A stretch of DNA of 64,000 nt from Lunularia cruciata. Taxonomy: Eukaryota; Streptophyta; Marchantiopsida; Lunulariales; Lunulariaceae. Under the pieces are notes generated by a model. That model did no database searches. It was not told where the DNA came from and worked only from the letters and a program-made list of their open reading frames with translations. The stretch spans positions 36,719,473 through 36,783,472 of the forward strand of contig OX419758.1 in the NCBI GenBank assembly GCA_948567375.1. The letters run 5' to 3'. The translations under genes were made by a program, and so were the position numbers. This document shows positions 12,120 to 24,665 of the stretch, piece by piece; position 1 is the stretch's first letter; each line of letters begins with the position of its first letter.

Positions 12120-12682
12120 ACTCTCTGAGAGAAATCTGAACTACTTGATCGAGACACCACGATCCACCGAGCTTGGAGATACCACCAACACTTGTAGTTC
12201 ATGCACCCAATTTCCCCCTGACTCACTTTTTTGATATAATCAGATTGTTTGCAACTCAAATCAATCAAACTCAGATCAATACTTGATTTGATCCTCAACA
12301 ACTTGCCAACAACTAGGCACTGATTACAATCAAGCCACACCCACTCTAGCTAAGAGACTCCAAGTGACGCTCACCGGCTTTCTGTCTACTCTAGCCAGGA
12401 ACTCACAGGCTCAACATCAAAGAAGTGAGCTCTTTGGAGCTGCACTTCCAGGGTATACTCTTGATTTTGACCTGGGTCTCATCCCAATGGTCCCACTGAC
12501 GGCACACCCAACGGTGTGGACGGTGCAAGTGACAGTGGGCCCCACCATGAAGTCAGTACCCTAAACACAAAATTTCATCGTCAAAAAGTAGTATTTGAGT
12601 AACTACCAAAATGCTTTTAACTACTAACACTAGAATTCTAGTGTCCACTCAATCTAGATGCGACACTACAAATGGCGTGACA
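12120..12682 (-). mobile_element. 5' LTR of gypsy B (approximate left edge)
   Basis: This block aligns with the LTR-like block of the right-edge fragment (62,223-62,791). The plus-strand text ends GCGTGACA at 12,682, that is TGTCACGCC read 5' to 3' on the minus strand. In the 62-kb copy the other end reads TCTGACA, giving TGTCA...TGACA inverted ends. The left edge in this copy is placed only by alignment. Confidence 0.6.
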
Positions 12683-13444
12683 TATTAGACTACCATAGTG
12701 TAGTTTGTAGGAGCCACAATTTGTATGTTACTCTTGCCATGAGTTATTCAAAATGCCACCTACTACTACCTTACACAAATAGTGTTTGATGACTTTGCAA
12801 ACAAAACCAAAGTAAGAGGTGTTAGAATTTCCATCATTCTAAAGACTACAAGAGTAACACAACATTCTACCCTTCCCAAAAGGCATTATGTTATGAGAGT
12901 CTGAAATGATTTGCAAAACTCATCATACATAAGGATGTTATTTAATGAGAGATTAGACTTGTGAAGGCCCATAAATGTATCATTTCTGGTAGAGTTCCTA
13001 GAATGATGTACTCTAGTTCTACATAAATGCACAACACACTCCATTATTTTGGCTCATACCTCAAGACTTGTTACTCCTACATTTATTGAGGATGCTATGA
13101 TTCATCCAAAGTGTAGACTAATACACTAGGATATAAACTTTGTATTTAATGCAAATGGACCCATTTAACATCAAGCCTAAGCTTTTTATACATTTCTTAC
13201 TAGGCTACAGAAAGATCCAATGGCTACAATGGAAATTTCCTAAATACATCTAAGCCACTCAATCTTGATCATCTCATCTCCAAACCCTAAACCTAATGTT
13301 AGGTAGCCATAGCTATAATGAACTATGTAGACAGTTGTCCACCTCCAACAACCTAACACTACTTCTCATATTAATCTGAGTATCTATTTATGAAGTATGT
13401 GCATCCACAACATTCCTAAGTCTACAAAAACAAAAATGCCAACT
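12683..13444. other. No gene recognised
   Basis: About 760 bases between gypsy B and the next repeat-like region. I see no convincing coding stretch, RNA gene or repeat terminus. Confidence 0.5.
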
Positions 13445-15334
13445 TTAAATGAAATAACATCCCATCATTGGGAAAAAAAATGACCATGGCCATTTTTGTA
13501 AGACTATTTTCCATTTGTTATACCTTGGCAAGAGGGGCGGGTGGTGCTTGGGACAAACTCTCATCTCCCTTGCATAATTGAACAAGATCTGCAAGCTCCT
13601 TTCTATAACAATCAATAGTTTGTTCAAAGCTAGTTTGAACCTCCTCAAACTTGGCCTTAATGTGGCCTTGGACTTTGGTAGTAATCCGCCTAAGTTGCTC
13701 ATTCATGTATGTTTTCCTCTCTAATGTGTCAATTTGAGTGTGCAGGTCCTTTGTCTTTGTTTGTTAGGAGGTTTTGTTTGCCATATGCTCCAATCGGCTA
13801 AGTAGGAGAGTGGTTGTATGTCCAATAATTGTGAGCAACCCTACTCATTTGGTTTCCAAATTGGCTTATTTGGTGTTGAGTTCATCAATCATCTCCTTAT
13901 GAATCATCTTTTCTTACTCTAATACCTTCTCTTGTTGTAATTTTAGGTTGGTGGACATATTGGAGATGCAAAGGTCAATCAATTGTTTCTAATTATCATA
14001 TCTAGTGTCCACTATGTTTGCATCAATATGGATTATTTCTAGCTTGTTTTGTGGAGTTGGTAGTTTGTCATCTCGGTTTTGGATCTCCTTTTGTGTTGAG
14101 TACATTGGTAAAAGACTTGCACATTATAATTCTCAACCTCCTTCAACTCTTGAATTAGACTTTTGTACTCTTCTTGTTGTTTTAGTTCCTCTCTCTAGAA
14201 CTCCTCTAGGCACTCCTCACTTTCCTTGTCCTTCTTGTTTGTCTTGGATTGGATTGAGTGATACAAGTGGCGTATGAGAATTGTTGGTTCTTTCATCCTC
14301 GGATTCAAATTTTGGTACAATGACAAAATCTCTTTGAATGCTTCCATTGCCAATGCCACAATATGGATAACATAGGACCATTAGCCAAGGCAAAGAATTG
14401 CCATCCTTGCTTTGTTGTTTTTATAAGGCCTTCTTTGTTTTGGTAGTGGGGTTCTTGTCTTGGCTTGGAATGGTCTTCTCCTTTACCTAATGGGCAAAGG
14501 ATTTGATTCTTTGGCCATGTTGTCTCATTGTCATTAGGTAGGGATTTCACATGGGCAACAGCATTGTTCTTGTTTGTTTGTTCTTCCCATATTAGGTGCA
14601 TCAAAGGCTGCCTTGCATGTTTTGTTACACTTTGGCAAGATGTCCCCACTCTATGTTGTTGGTCCTCTTGACAAAATCTACTATCGGACAAGTTCTCTTT
14701 GTATAAGGCTTTATCTTGTAATGTTAGACCTCTCTTTTGTTAGGAGCGGAGTTGCAGATTGGAGCCATGGTTGGGGTGATGGATTTTTCAATTGGCATCC
14801 TTCTCTTGTTGTCGGAGGTCCTTCCTCTTTTGATAAGCAAGAGGGTTGGCTAGACCTTGTGGTGTGGTACCTCTCCTTTGTTGTTAGCCATTAGTGACTT
14901 AATTTATATAACGGACTCCTCATTTCCTAACTTTATGGTTTGGGCTATTGTGGAAGCTTTATTGTGAATCACCTCTCATCTCTAAGGTAGACTTTCCTCA
15001 CAAGCCAACTTATATGTTTTGGTCTTATTCCCACTTTCCCTAGAAGAAGATTCTACCTCCTGGGGTCTTTTTGTTTCTTGGATGCTTGTATCTTGGCACG
15101 GGTGATAGGAGTCTTTATGTGAATTGTAATTGAGTTTTATGTTTCCACCTCTCATATGAACTTCCCTATTTGGGCATACTTTGTCCGCATCATGATACTT
15201 TGTAATCTCCTTAGGTATGTCCAAGTCTTTGCTAACGTAAGTTGGGTGGCGTAGGTGGGACATGAACTTCTTCTCTTTGTCCATCAAAAGATTCATGTTG
15301 ATGTAGAAATGAACAATGAAGAGAGCTATGATGG
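13445..15334 (-). other. Degraded coding-like region, coiled-coil, unidentified
   Basis: The minus strand holds several coding-like segments in different frames. One around 13.5-13.7 kb is strongly heptad-like (blocks such as MNEQLRRITTKVQGH and FEEVQTSFEQTIDCYRKEL), typical of a coiled coil. A second at 14.3-14.7 kb is rich in Lys, Gln and His and matches nothing I know. The stretch runs up to an LTR-like start at 15,335, so it is probably internal sequence of a decayed repeat element. No domain identifies it. Confidence 0.35.
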
Positions 15335-15489
15335 TGTACTACCGGTAACTAGACATATCATCTAGAGTTGAAAATTGGGTTCATAACATCTAAAAGGATG
15401 TTATGTATGATGAGATAGGTAGATCAGATAGAGGTACCACCAAAAGAGCACTTCCACTAATAGAGTAAGAGCCAAAAATAGTTTGAATT
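15335..15489 (+). repeat. Partial LTR-like copy (third family)
   Basis: The first 155 bases of the LTR-like repeat found complete at 15,490-16,103, beginning TGTACTACC. It abuts the next copy directly. Confidence 0.6.
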
Positions 15490-17739
15490 TGTAATACCAA
15501 AAGCTAGACATAGTAATTAGAGGTGGAAATTGGCTTGGTAACATATAGAAGGGTGTTATGAATGATGGACTAGGTATTTCAAATAGAGGTGTCACTAAAA
15601 GAGGACTTCTACTAATAGGGCAGGAGCCCAAAATAGCCTTGAAACTTCAGAGCCAATTTTGGAGGCCTAAATAGATGAATTAGGCCTTGAAAATATGCAA
15701 ATACCTCCTCCACTTGAACCCACTTTCCCAATGAATCAAAGGCTGGCCTTCTCTCCCCCCAAGTTTGTCTCTTTGAGAGCTTTCCAACGGTACTTCACCT
15801 ACACAATTTGGAGATTTCTATAGAAAGATTCCTTAAATATTCCCTTTGGTCAAAAATAGTTTGACCAACTAGATAGGATCAGAACCAACATGTCACCCAT
15901 GTATATAACCAATCTAAGAGCAGAGCTTGCTTACATGTCACTAATACATGTATCTGATCCAAGGGTAGAGCGTCCTTTGGAAGAGCACTCTTTGTTATAT
16001 AATACAATCAAGGTGCTCTTTTGGGGCATATGAAGTTGAGTGTGAAATTGTGTGTTTCTTCTTTTATGTTTATCTTTAGGTCTCTTATCCTTGGAAGATT
16101 ACAGATGTGGTAAAAACCTCTATATCTTCCAATAGCTCAATGACTTGCTCACAACACATATTGGCCCAACTTACCTGTTTTTGCTTGTGCACAAGTTGGA
16201 AGAAGATGGTATGGTTTTAGTTGACATAGTTTGTTTGTTCCAGACAAAACAACCACATTATCATTTTAGGGATTGTTTGACAAGTAGGGTCCTTCATGTC
16301 CTTGATCTTATATCCATTTGTGGACTTCCCTCTAACAACAAGACATTGATTTTTCCCTTCAAACTTTTGCTAAGACGACCATGCGGGGTATATATATATG
16401 AATTTCAATGAATGGCAACCAATTTGCATCCAACATCCGCTATGAGTGGTCTTTTTTCCACATCATTGGGCATCCTTGCAATGATTTCCCACTCAAGATT
16501 GTCAAATTTGTGCAAATTTTCTACAACACGGCAGTATCAACAAGTCCTCAATCCCATAGCAAGAAGTCCATTTTCCTCTTCTTGATGTAGTTATTCTAAT
16601 AATACAAACCACACTCAAAAATTTTGATGTGTTTGTTCAAAATTTCTACTACTTCATGTCACCTGAACTCAATTCCCCTCTTGGGAGTATGTCCTATTAA
16701 GATTGAATATTTGATTCTTCTTGAAAATATCACTCATTACTCCACTTCCACAATTCTCCTTACTAAGCTCTTGATAAACAGGGAAATTCCACAAAATCCC
16801 CCAATTTTTGGTCATGGAAAGATGAAACAAAAAAAGTGAAAAAGTGAAAAAATAAAAAGATTTGAATCATGGAGTGGCATTGGTCTTTTTATAGTCTTGA
16901 TAAAATGAGGTCTATCCTTTGTCTATCCTGATGGTTAGTGAAATATGATCACCCATTGCATGTGTAAGTTTGAGCATGAAATGGTCACCAACTGTCCTTT
17001 GGTGACATGTGCATCCTTTTGCACAGAAATCAGCAGAGTTTTTTATTGTCAAAAATTCATTGTGTCATATCATCCTACACAATTTTGTAAAGTTGGGCGT
17101 TCTTGTCACGGAGCGGTTTGTTTTATTTGCCGGTGTAATATCATTAGCTAGACATATTATCTAGATGTGGAAATTGGCTTAGTAATATTTTGAGGGATTT
17201 TATATATTATGGTATAAGTAGATCAGATAGAGAGGTCACTAAAAGAGTACTTTTACTTATAGGGCAAAAGCAAAAAACACATTCAAAACTTTAGAGCCAA
17301 TTTTGGAGGCCTAAATGGATGAATTATGCCTTGAAAAATGATCAAATTTTATTCTTCCAAGAGGTTAAGTGTTGCCTTCTTGCCTCCCCATCCTCTTGTT
17401 TGTCTTGTAATATCTTTCCAATGGTATCTCATCCATGCTATTTTAAGCTTCCTACAAGAAGATTCCCTAAAGATTCACTCTAGTCAAACTTGTTTGACCA
17501 ACCAAAGAAGACAAGGATTGACATGTCACCAATCAATGCAACTAATATAAGGGTGAAACTTGCTGACATGTCACTAATCTATGTATCTGATCCAAGGATA
17601 GAGCTCCCTTTGAATAGATCATCTTTGTTATATAATAAAGACAAGGAGCTCCTTTGAGACATCAAAGTATTGAAGGATGAAACCTTGTGTTTCTCTTGAG
17701 TTTCTTTTCTTGTGTTTTTCTTGTCCTTGAAACATTATA
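15490..17739 (+). mobile_element. LTR pair of a third family (15,490-16,103 and 17,134-17,739)
   Basis: Two direct repeats of 614 and 606 bp. Both start TGTAATA(C/T); the left copy ends GATTACA, giving TGTAA...TTACA inverted ends. Both carry a TATATAATA box at the same place (about 16.0 and 17.63 kb), which fixes a plus orientation. About 1.03 kb lies between them with no recognisable retroviral domain. I find no matching target duplication, so this may be an old non-autonomous element or two separate LTRs. Broken or non-coding. Confidence 0.6.
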
Positions 17740-19230
17740 GGTGGTCATGTTTTTAGGCTCCATGGTGCAAAACTGAAATGGGTCCAACTATAAATAGCTT
17801 TGGTGTCCTTCTTGTTGTGTGGTCTTGTAAGCCCATTTCATTGAGGAACCTTGTTCCTCAATATTGTGGAGGTATAACTCAACCAAGTCATTATTCCTTG
17901 CATATGATGCTTCTTGACACCTTAATCCAATTATTTACCAAAACAAAAAAAAATTGAAACTAAAGAAAACTAGGGCCCCACTAAGGAAGTGGGTTGTGAT
18001 AGGTTGAGGTTGTACATTCCTAGTTGTACATTTTGGCAATACAATATCCAATTTGGCAACAAGAGAAGAAATCACTATTTTGTTGTATTTTTCTTTATCT
18101 ACAATGCAAAGTGGTCTTTGTTGAATGGTATCAATCTTATTGGTGTCAGCTCCTTCCCTTTTATGTAGCATGTTTGTAGGTTTTGTGAAGGTCATGACCA
18201 AGATGTGGCAACCAAGAAATCAAAGCACTCATCCACGTGCGTGGTTTTTTCTGAGTGTTTGTGTTTGCACATGGTTATTTCCAATTTGGTATGCAATTTC
18301 AAATCTCTCACAAATCAATCCAAAGTTTCATGTTCCTATATCTTTAGAATTTGCATTATTTTATTTTATAACTAAGTGATATAACTCTTCACAAAACTAA
18401 TCTACTTCAATTTTGAAAATCTCTCTCTTGTGATGTTCAATACGTGGAATCTCCTAATTAATACACTCTTTAATTTTTCCATTATCTAGATTGGAATAAC
18501 AAACTTTTGTTTGAGCTTGCTCTACTCAAAATTATCATCATAGCTTTTCCAATTGGCTCGAAGCCAAGAGAATGCATTTCCATCTCCATTCATCCAAAAG
18601 ATTTGTAGCTTCAAATAAAATTCAAAATCAAACACAATATTCTCAATACACTTGGTAGATTCTTCCTTTCAAATACCTTCAACTTAAAAAATCAAATCTA
18701 TTTGCTCTTCTTGTTGACTATAATGATCTCTCTTGCAACAATTGAGGAATATGTTTAATCTATTGTTACATAGCAATGATAATTTTAGGTATTATTACCA
18801 TGACTATTACTTTTCCAAGTTATCTTATTGCAATTATCTAAGTTAAAAATAGATACAACACATCCACAACTTTTTGTAAGTTATAATCAAAAAGATCAGT
18901 GGTTCATTATGTAAGGTGATTGTGTCTAGAAACTCTACCCAAAGCATGAAATAATACTTTGGTAGTATATAAACACTAAAATTTTAATGAGTTGAGTGAA
19001 ATGAATTTGGTGATCCATAGATTTCATCCATCCCATTACTACTTTGATACTAATGTAAAAAAATTAAAAAATAAGAGAATAGAATATTGCATTGGAATTC
19101 TCAAGTGAGTGAAACTAAAAATGCCTAACATAACCTTGGGTTTTGGTATCTATAATGAAGTAATAAAAAAATCTTGAGAAACTTCATTCTTGAAAACACT
19201 TTCTTGGAGTACAAGCCAAGCTAGTCATTA
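17740..19230. other. AT-rich, no gene recognised
   Basis: AT-rich sequence. The right part may be a much decayed continuation of the copia fossil, but no conserved block can be read with confidence. Confidence 0.4.
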
Positions 19231-21050
19231 ATTTGATATACAAGGTACACAATCTTTCTAAAGTACCTAGAAACTTTGCATCAAAAAATTTCCTCGATAA
19301 TTTTAGAATATTTTTCAAATTCTTAGCTTTGTTTATTTTATTTTATTAATTTATTAGCCTCTACTAACTAGTATATTAAATGCATATTATCAAACTAACA
19401 CTTTATCCAACAACATGTTGTTCACCCTTTCTACAACTCCATTATGTGTTGGACTATCTCTAGCATCACAATCAAGAAGAATTCCTTTCTATAATAAGAA
19501 AAGACAAAATTTCTCATTCTATACCTTCTATCTATTTTGAGTCATTTGACTCTTCTCCGAGTTTGCAACTCAATTATAACTCTAAACTTCTAGAATTTTG
19601 CAGCACTTCTTCCTTGCTCTTCATGAGATAGACAAAAAACATTTGACAATAATCATCTACAAAAGAAATGTAGTATGTTGCTCCACTTAGTGACTTTTTA
19701 GTCATGTATCCTCATAGATCTAAATGTTTGACATTTAGGACTTTTTAGCCATATATCCTCATACATCTTAAGTATGACATCTAGGAGCCAAAAACTTTGG
19801 TGAATGATTTCTTGGGAAAAAGAGCTTTGTGCACTTTTCCTTTTGGATATCCATTGCAAAACTCTAGTTATCCTTTAGGATCTAACTTTAGTCCCTCCAT
19901 AATCTTTTGATGAGCATGGATGTTGGATTCTTATAGATGTCCTAACCGGAGGTGTCAAAGATGTACATCATTACGGTCTTTTGCAACTAATGCAATATCT
20001 GAATAGTAAGCTTCTAGCAACTTGAAGAGCTTGCCTTCTGCCTCTATGTACTAGAGAACCCATGCTTTTTCCTTTAGAGTACAATGTTTTCATTTACTCT
20101 CAAACAAGATATCTATCCCACGTTCAAGCAAGCTATGCACTGTTATTAAGTTTTTAGTATATTTAGGAACATAGAGAATGTTTTCTAAATACTTCTTACA
20201 AAGACTTGTATCAGTTCCTCCAATGAAAGCAATAAGAACTTGCAAATTCCTAACATTGGATTCAAAACCCTAGGCTCACAACTAACACTCTTGGGATAAC
20301 TCTTTTTGGTAGTAAATGTGAGAGGTGACTCCGAAATCCAAGAACCATTCTAAACCATTTGATCACCTCAACATTTTTGCAAACAATTCACACTCCAACT
20401 CTTCAATTGAGTATCTTTCCTCATCACTTAGAGTGTTATTGTAGTCCTTGCATTGTATGTTGAGCTTGTACATTTGAATCCCTTGCCTGGAGGTGATCTC
20501 CTACCTATCTTCTTCATCTCTTGTTCTCTTCTCTCCTCTCCTCTCTCTCCTTACTTAGGACAAAGAGGTGCAATATAATCTCTTTCATGGCAAAAAAGCA
20601 AGCCTTGTTATGGACATCAACTTCTTTTCGAGATATATTTGATCTTCTATTTGGTCATGTCCTTGACCGTAAAGAAGCACTATATAATGCAGCATCCAAC
20701 AACTCATTTGCATCTTGCTTCTTCTCTTTGACTTTTTTGTCTTTGCAAATGCTACTATGCTTTGCCATAAATTCCCATGTGACACACTCAATAGACAACA
20801 AGCAACAAGCAACACCTATAGAGCTACTTGAGTGGAATCATGGGTTTGAGGAAGAGTGTATAAAAGATGATTAATCTTATATTTCCCTCCAAATGGTAAT
20901 TCATCATATGGGAGGTTCTTGAAGCTTTTCTTGACTCTTAGTAGGTGTTTGGTGAACTCATCACCCAAGTTCTCTTTGAGTCCTTCTATCACACCCAATG
21001 AAAATTGTGTGCCCACAACCTAAAAAGAATTGTTATTTTGCTCAAAATGA
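19231..21050 (-). mobile_element. Ty1/copia fossil (gag, protease, integrase parts)
   Basis: Strongly decayed copia-type element on the minus strand with many breaks. Recognisable parts: gag-like text at about 20.55-21.02 kb, a protease-like stretch near 20.3 kb, a pre-integrase RLGHL-type block near 19.97 kb, and the integrase core at about 19.35-19.78 kb (LSGATYYISFVDDY and VYLMKSKEEVLQ). The part order gag-protease-integrase is that of copia rather than gypsy. Very old from its state. Confidence 0.75.
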
Positions 21051-21839
21051 AGTTGAAGATCTACATTTTGTGATTTTGACTTTGGATGTTTCAAACATCC
21101 AAGCATTCAACTTTCCCAATCTCCCCAAACTAAACACTCCTAATCGCTCGCCGTAATATTCAACTCTCTCACTCTCATAGCTTTCAAAGATAATACACAA
21201 TAGTTCATTCATGTAACATGATAGACATCCCAAGGCAAGCAGCCCAAAGACACTTAAAACCATATACAAAGTGCTAGGAATGACTTTTGTAGATAAAGTA
21301 ACATTCAAAACCCAAGGAACACAAATATATGCACGAGGAGCGGGAAGTGTGCTTTGATAAGCACTATGGGTTGTTGCACTCCACATTACCCTAATAAGAT
21401 TATCTAAACTAAAGAAAACTAAACATGAGATTAACTAAATCTACTAACCTAAAAAAATATTTGAAATATCTGAAATGAATCATTTATCTCAACCCGCTCA
21501 TTCTTGGATTCAAGCTATTGGGTAATAGTAAGGTCAAGCTCTTTCAGCTCGCTCTAGAATTCGGTTTCCGTGGGAAGACGGTTTGGCTGCAGACATGAGT
21601 TCGAGATCAGCACCGTAAATTAGCGTGGCACTAAGTAACCAAGAGGTGCCAAGGGGCGTGAACTATATCACTAGTATCTGTCAGGCTCCATTTAAGTAAG
21701 CTATTGAATTTCGTCCGTCTAGTGGTTGTAAGCTTCATTGCAAGTACTCCCACAAATTTCTGAATGTCATCCCTAAACAGTGCTGAGGAGTCAGCTCTCA
21801 AAGCTCCAAATCCTTCTCAGTGTAATCTACGAAACTTAT

Positions 21840-22990
21840 CCACTGAAATTTCCAATTCGTCGACAGGGCTTTCGGCATAAATTACAGGTACGCAAAGCAA
21901 ACATCTCGCCTTTACATTTCTTATTAGATACGGCATTTGCACACTGAAGGTACTCGAACCCGTTGTTGAATTATCACAATAAAACTCCTCGATTCAACTA
22001 GATTTATACGACAACCTAGAATTGAAATGGAGTTAAATTTCAACATAGCAGGAACCCCTGTTGAAGTAGCTCGCAGCAAAAGGCCTTTTGACAGAGAACT
22101 AGTGCCTAAATTTTACCTGAACATACTTTAAGGGCGTTTCTGAAGAGCGAGCCCTCCGGAGGCTGCTCATTAGGTGCCATCGACGACACCAGCACCACCT
22201 TGAGAGCTTCACACTCCATACGGACAAATTCGTCAACCTCCACTGCATAAATCCGCTGCAACCAAGAGCGTCAAAATCTGCTACCCGGCAAACATATTCT
22301 GGATCCAACAATCTCACTGACCCGTCCGAATCCCGATCATTCATGGTCCATCTATCCATCAATCCGTCGGACAATGAAACATCGGAGCTTTCTTGTTCCC
22401 CTGAGCGTGTTTAGCAGATCCAAACTACTTTGCCCGGTCTTTAGCAGATCCGCTACCTTACAATCCGGAAATCCTATGCACAGTTTGTTGGTTTTCGCTT
22501 ACTCGGAAACTTTCTGTGGCCAGTCAGAAGTCCAGCACCAGATCGTTCCTCGGCACACGCTTCTGCACTGATGCTTACCACGATGCTTCTCCCGAGTCCC
22601 ACCCACATCCTTCTGAAGTGGCATTGGTCAAATCCGAAATTGGCTTCATGATTTGCATTCCTCCCATTTCTGCCAGCTTCTTTTACCATTTATCTCGTCG
22701 TCCGGGAGCAAGTAAGGAGTATTTGCCATAGTCTTCAGTAGAAACAGTTCATGGACTAGAGCATGATGTATCTGCTCGTTGTGACAAGAAGCATACTTGT
22801 TTAGACCATATTCTTCGATTGTCAATAGACAAGCATGCTCAAGGCCATTCCACATGTCAATATTTTTTTCCACTCTTGTGCTATTGACTAGCAGCATCCT
22901 TGCTCTTTTTCTCCTTGGAAAATATAAAACAGAGTTAAGCCCTTCTGAACGATGCTTTCTAACGCTCGCTTTCTGAATGATATCGCACAC
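21840..22990 (-). CDS. Possible exons of an unidentified host gene
   Basis: Three exon-like pieces with good splice signals. (1) About 22,672-22,990, opening with a methionine (MCDIIQKASV), mostly helical in appearance, ending before a GTAAAA donor. (2) A short piece near 22,582-22,620 between a CTTCAG acceptor and a GTAAGC donor. (3) 22,127-22,255, exactly 43 codons in phase zero between TTGCAG and GTATGT, with the block MECEALKVVLVSS. Phase is compatible between 1 and 2; I could not connect 2 to 3. Below 22.1 kb there is further coding-like text (RADSSALFRDDIQKF near 21.77 kb), but no clear exon structure. No domain recognised. The gene would diverge from the kinesin. Confidence 0.35.
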
Positions 22991-23930
22991 CTAATCGTAT
23001 TATGCGCAGTCACCACTTTCCACCTTTCTGCTAATTCGAAATAAAAACTCTAGTTACTGTATGAAGTGTTTATTGTTTGGTATCATTACTATCAAATGGC
23101 ATGAACACATCGTAAAATCAAGTTTTAGCATAAATTGGATGGATAATGTAACATTTCTTGAGAGTTTCAAAAATATCATGAACCCACGTAAATATTTGAA
23201 ATTTGAAAATATATTAGAAAATATAAAACCTTTTGAGAGAGGTTCATAATGTAATAAACTCACGTCACTAAAAAAGTTACAAATTTATAACTATTGTTAA
23301 AGACCTATGTAAATTAGAAGGCATCTCTCGTTTTATATCCCATTAACTTCTTGCGAACCATCCGTAATCCTGTAACGTAACTGAAACCCCTAATCTGCAA
23401 CTGCGATACAATCGAACGAACAGGAGAAATACGCGTCTGTCTCCTGGTTGACCTGATGACTCAGACGAAAAGCCATGTATGCGTTCACACACAAGAGTTG
23501 GAACCAAAGTTTAGGTCCTGAGTGACACGGTGAAGCCGCTGGCAACGACAATTTCGTTACTTTCAAGATGCGATGAGCTTTGTAAAGCTAGCGTCCAGCG
23601 GGTTACCCCTGTGCTGAAATTCTTGTCCCATCTCAAACATTGATGTGTGTATATTGCGTTTACGATAATCACTCATGATTATCCCTTCCAATCACTTCCA
23701 GAAGAATACTTGAACACGGATCGAGACTATAACCTTGGTGATCAATTTTGACGATCAATTTTGACAATCACGTTTATTTCGGTGAAGACTTTAAATATTG
23801 GATGGCATTCCTCATGTCATGAATGACAAATGTCTTCGTCAGCTTACTCATGGCAGCGCGTATCAAACGTACTATCCTCGAGCTCTTTTCTTGTCAAAAG
23901 CGGAGCAGTTGGCCTTGATTCTTTGTTTGC

Positions 23931-24321
23931 TTGAATCTTCCGCTCAACGCTGAAGCTTTCTATTCTATTTCTCAACTTGAACTACAACGTCATGCCACGA
24001 AGATGTGCTTGTCTACTGAATCTCATCTGTTGCGACTCATGCACGACTTGTCGTCGCGCTTGGATGCCATCAGCGATCGTAAATCATGGGATATTCATGA
24101 GTTCAACGTTCAGAGAAAGATCTGCAGTATCATTCATAGGTCGATGACCCTCATACGGAGCGCAAATATAATTTTCAAACGTATATCGCAACAGCTATAT
24201 TCAACCAACAGCGAGAACGGAAGATACGCTTGAGGACAACTGTTCCCAGGAGAAAGATCACATGCTCTTTCCTGCAATTGCTGCAAAGCATTCAAAGAAA
24301 TGTCGCTCGTTGCTCCGGAAG
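23931..24321 (+). CDS. Candidate 5' exon(s) of the kinesin gene
   Basis: Just upstream of the motor there is helical coding-like text at 23,931-24,233 (block HLLRLMHDLSSRLDAIS) and open text ending at 24,321 before a GTCAG donor (frame reading KKCRSLLRK or an alternative). A phase-zero join to the exon starting at 24,666 is possible. The start codon, the frame and even membership in the kinesin gene are unsettled. It could be a separate small gene or untranslated leader. Confidence 0.3.
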
Positions 24322-24665
24322 GTCAGATCCATAATATAAAAAGCACCAAACATTTCATAATTCGACGTCGCGTACATCTGGTCATCTGGTACTCTTCCGG
24401 CCAGACACATATATTATTTGTCACTTCGTCCGTACAAGAACACGTCAGGCATCTTGATCCATGTTCAAAATCAAGATTCATTATTTCTGGATTTCTCCCC
24501 TTCATCTCACAAGTTTTGTACGTCAAAATATCTCACAAGACTACAGACAACTCGAGGACTCGTGTCGGACTTCAAGTTATAGAAAGCTGAGAGAAGTAAG
24601 ATTTGTGCTTAGTGTCAGCTATCCCTGTCCATTACTCATAATAATGTTTTCTTCGTGATCCAGAG

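Larger units (their letters stand above)
3613..12682 (-). mobile_element. Ty3/gypsy fossil B with methyltransferase-like domain
   Basis: Broken Ty3/gypsy element of the same family as A, with many breaks. From its 5' end (right) it shows an LTR (about 12.12-12.68 kb), a leader with a 27-bp minisatellite, gag with a CCHC knuckle (9,963-10,004), a protease region with an LLDSGSN motif near 9.06 kb, a DNMT3-like methyltransferase region (7,801-8,345 continuing at about 6,060-6,424), reverse transcriptase (about 4.8-5.4 kb), RNase H (4,372-4,593), a 3' untranslated stretch, and an LTR end stopping at 3,749. Two LTRs of another family are nested in the methyltransferase region. It keeps more CpG than A. 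Confidence 0.82.

Noticed and set aside
16145-16839. Consecutive plus-strand open frames between the third-family LTRs
   Set aside because: No domain or splice logic; they lie in a repeat interior and look like chance frames.
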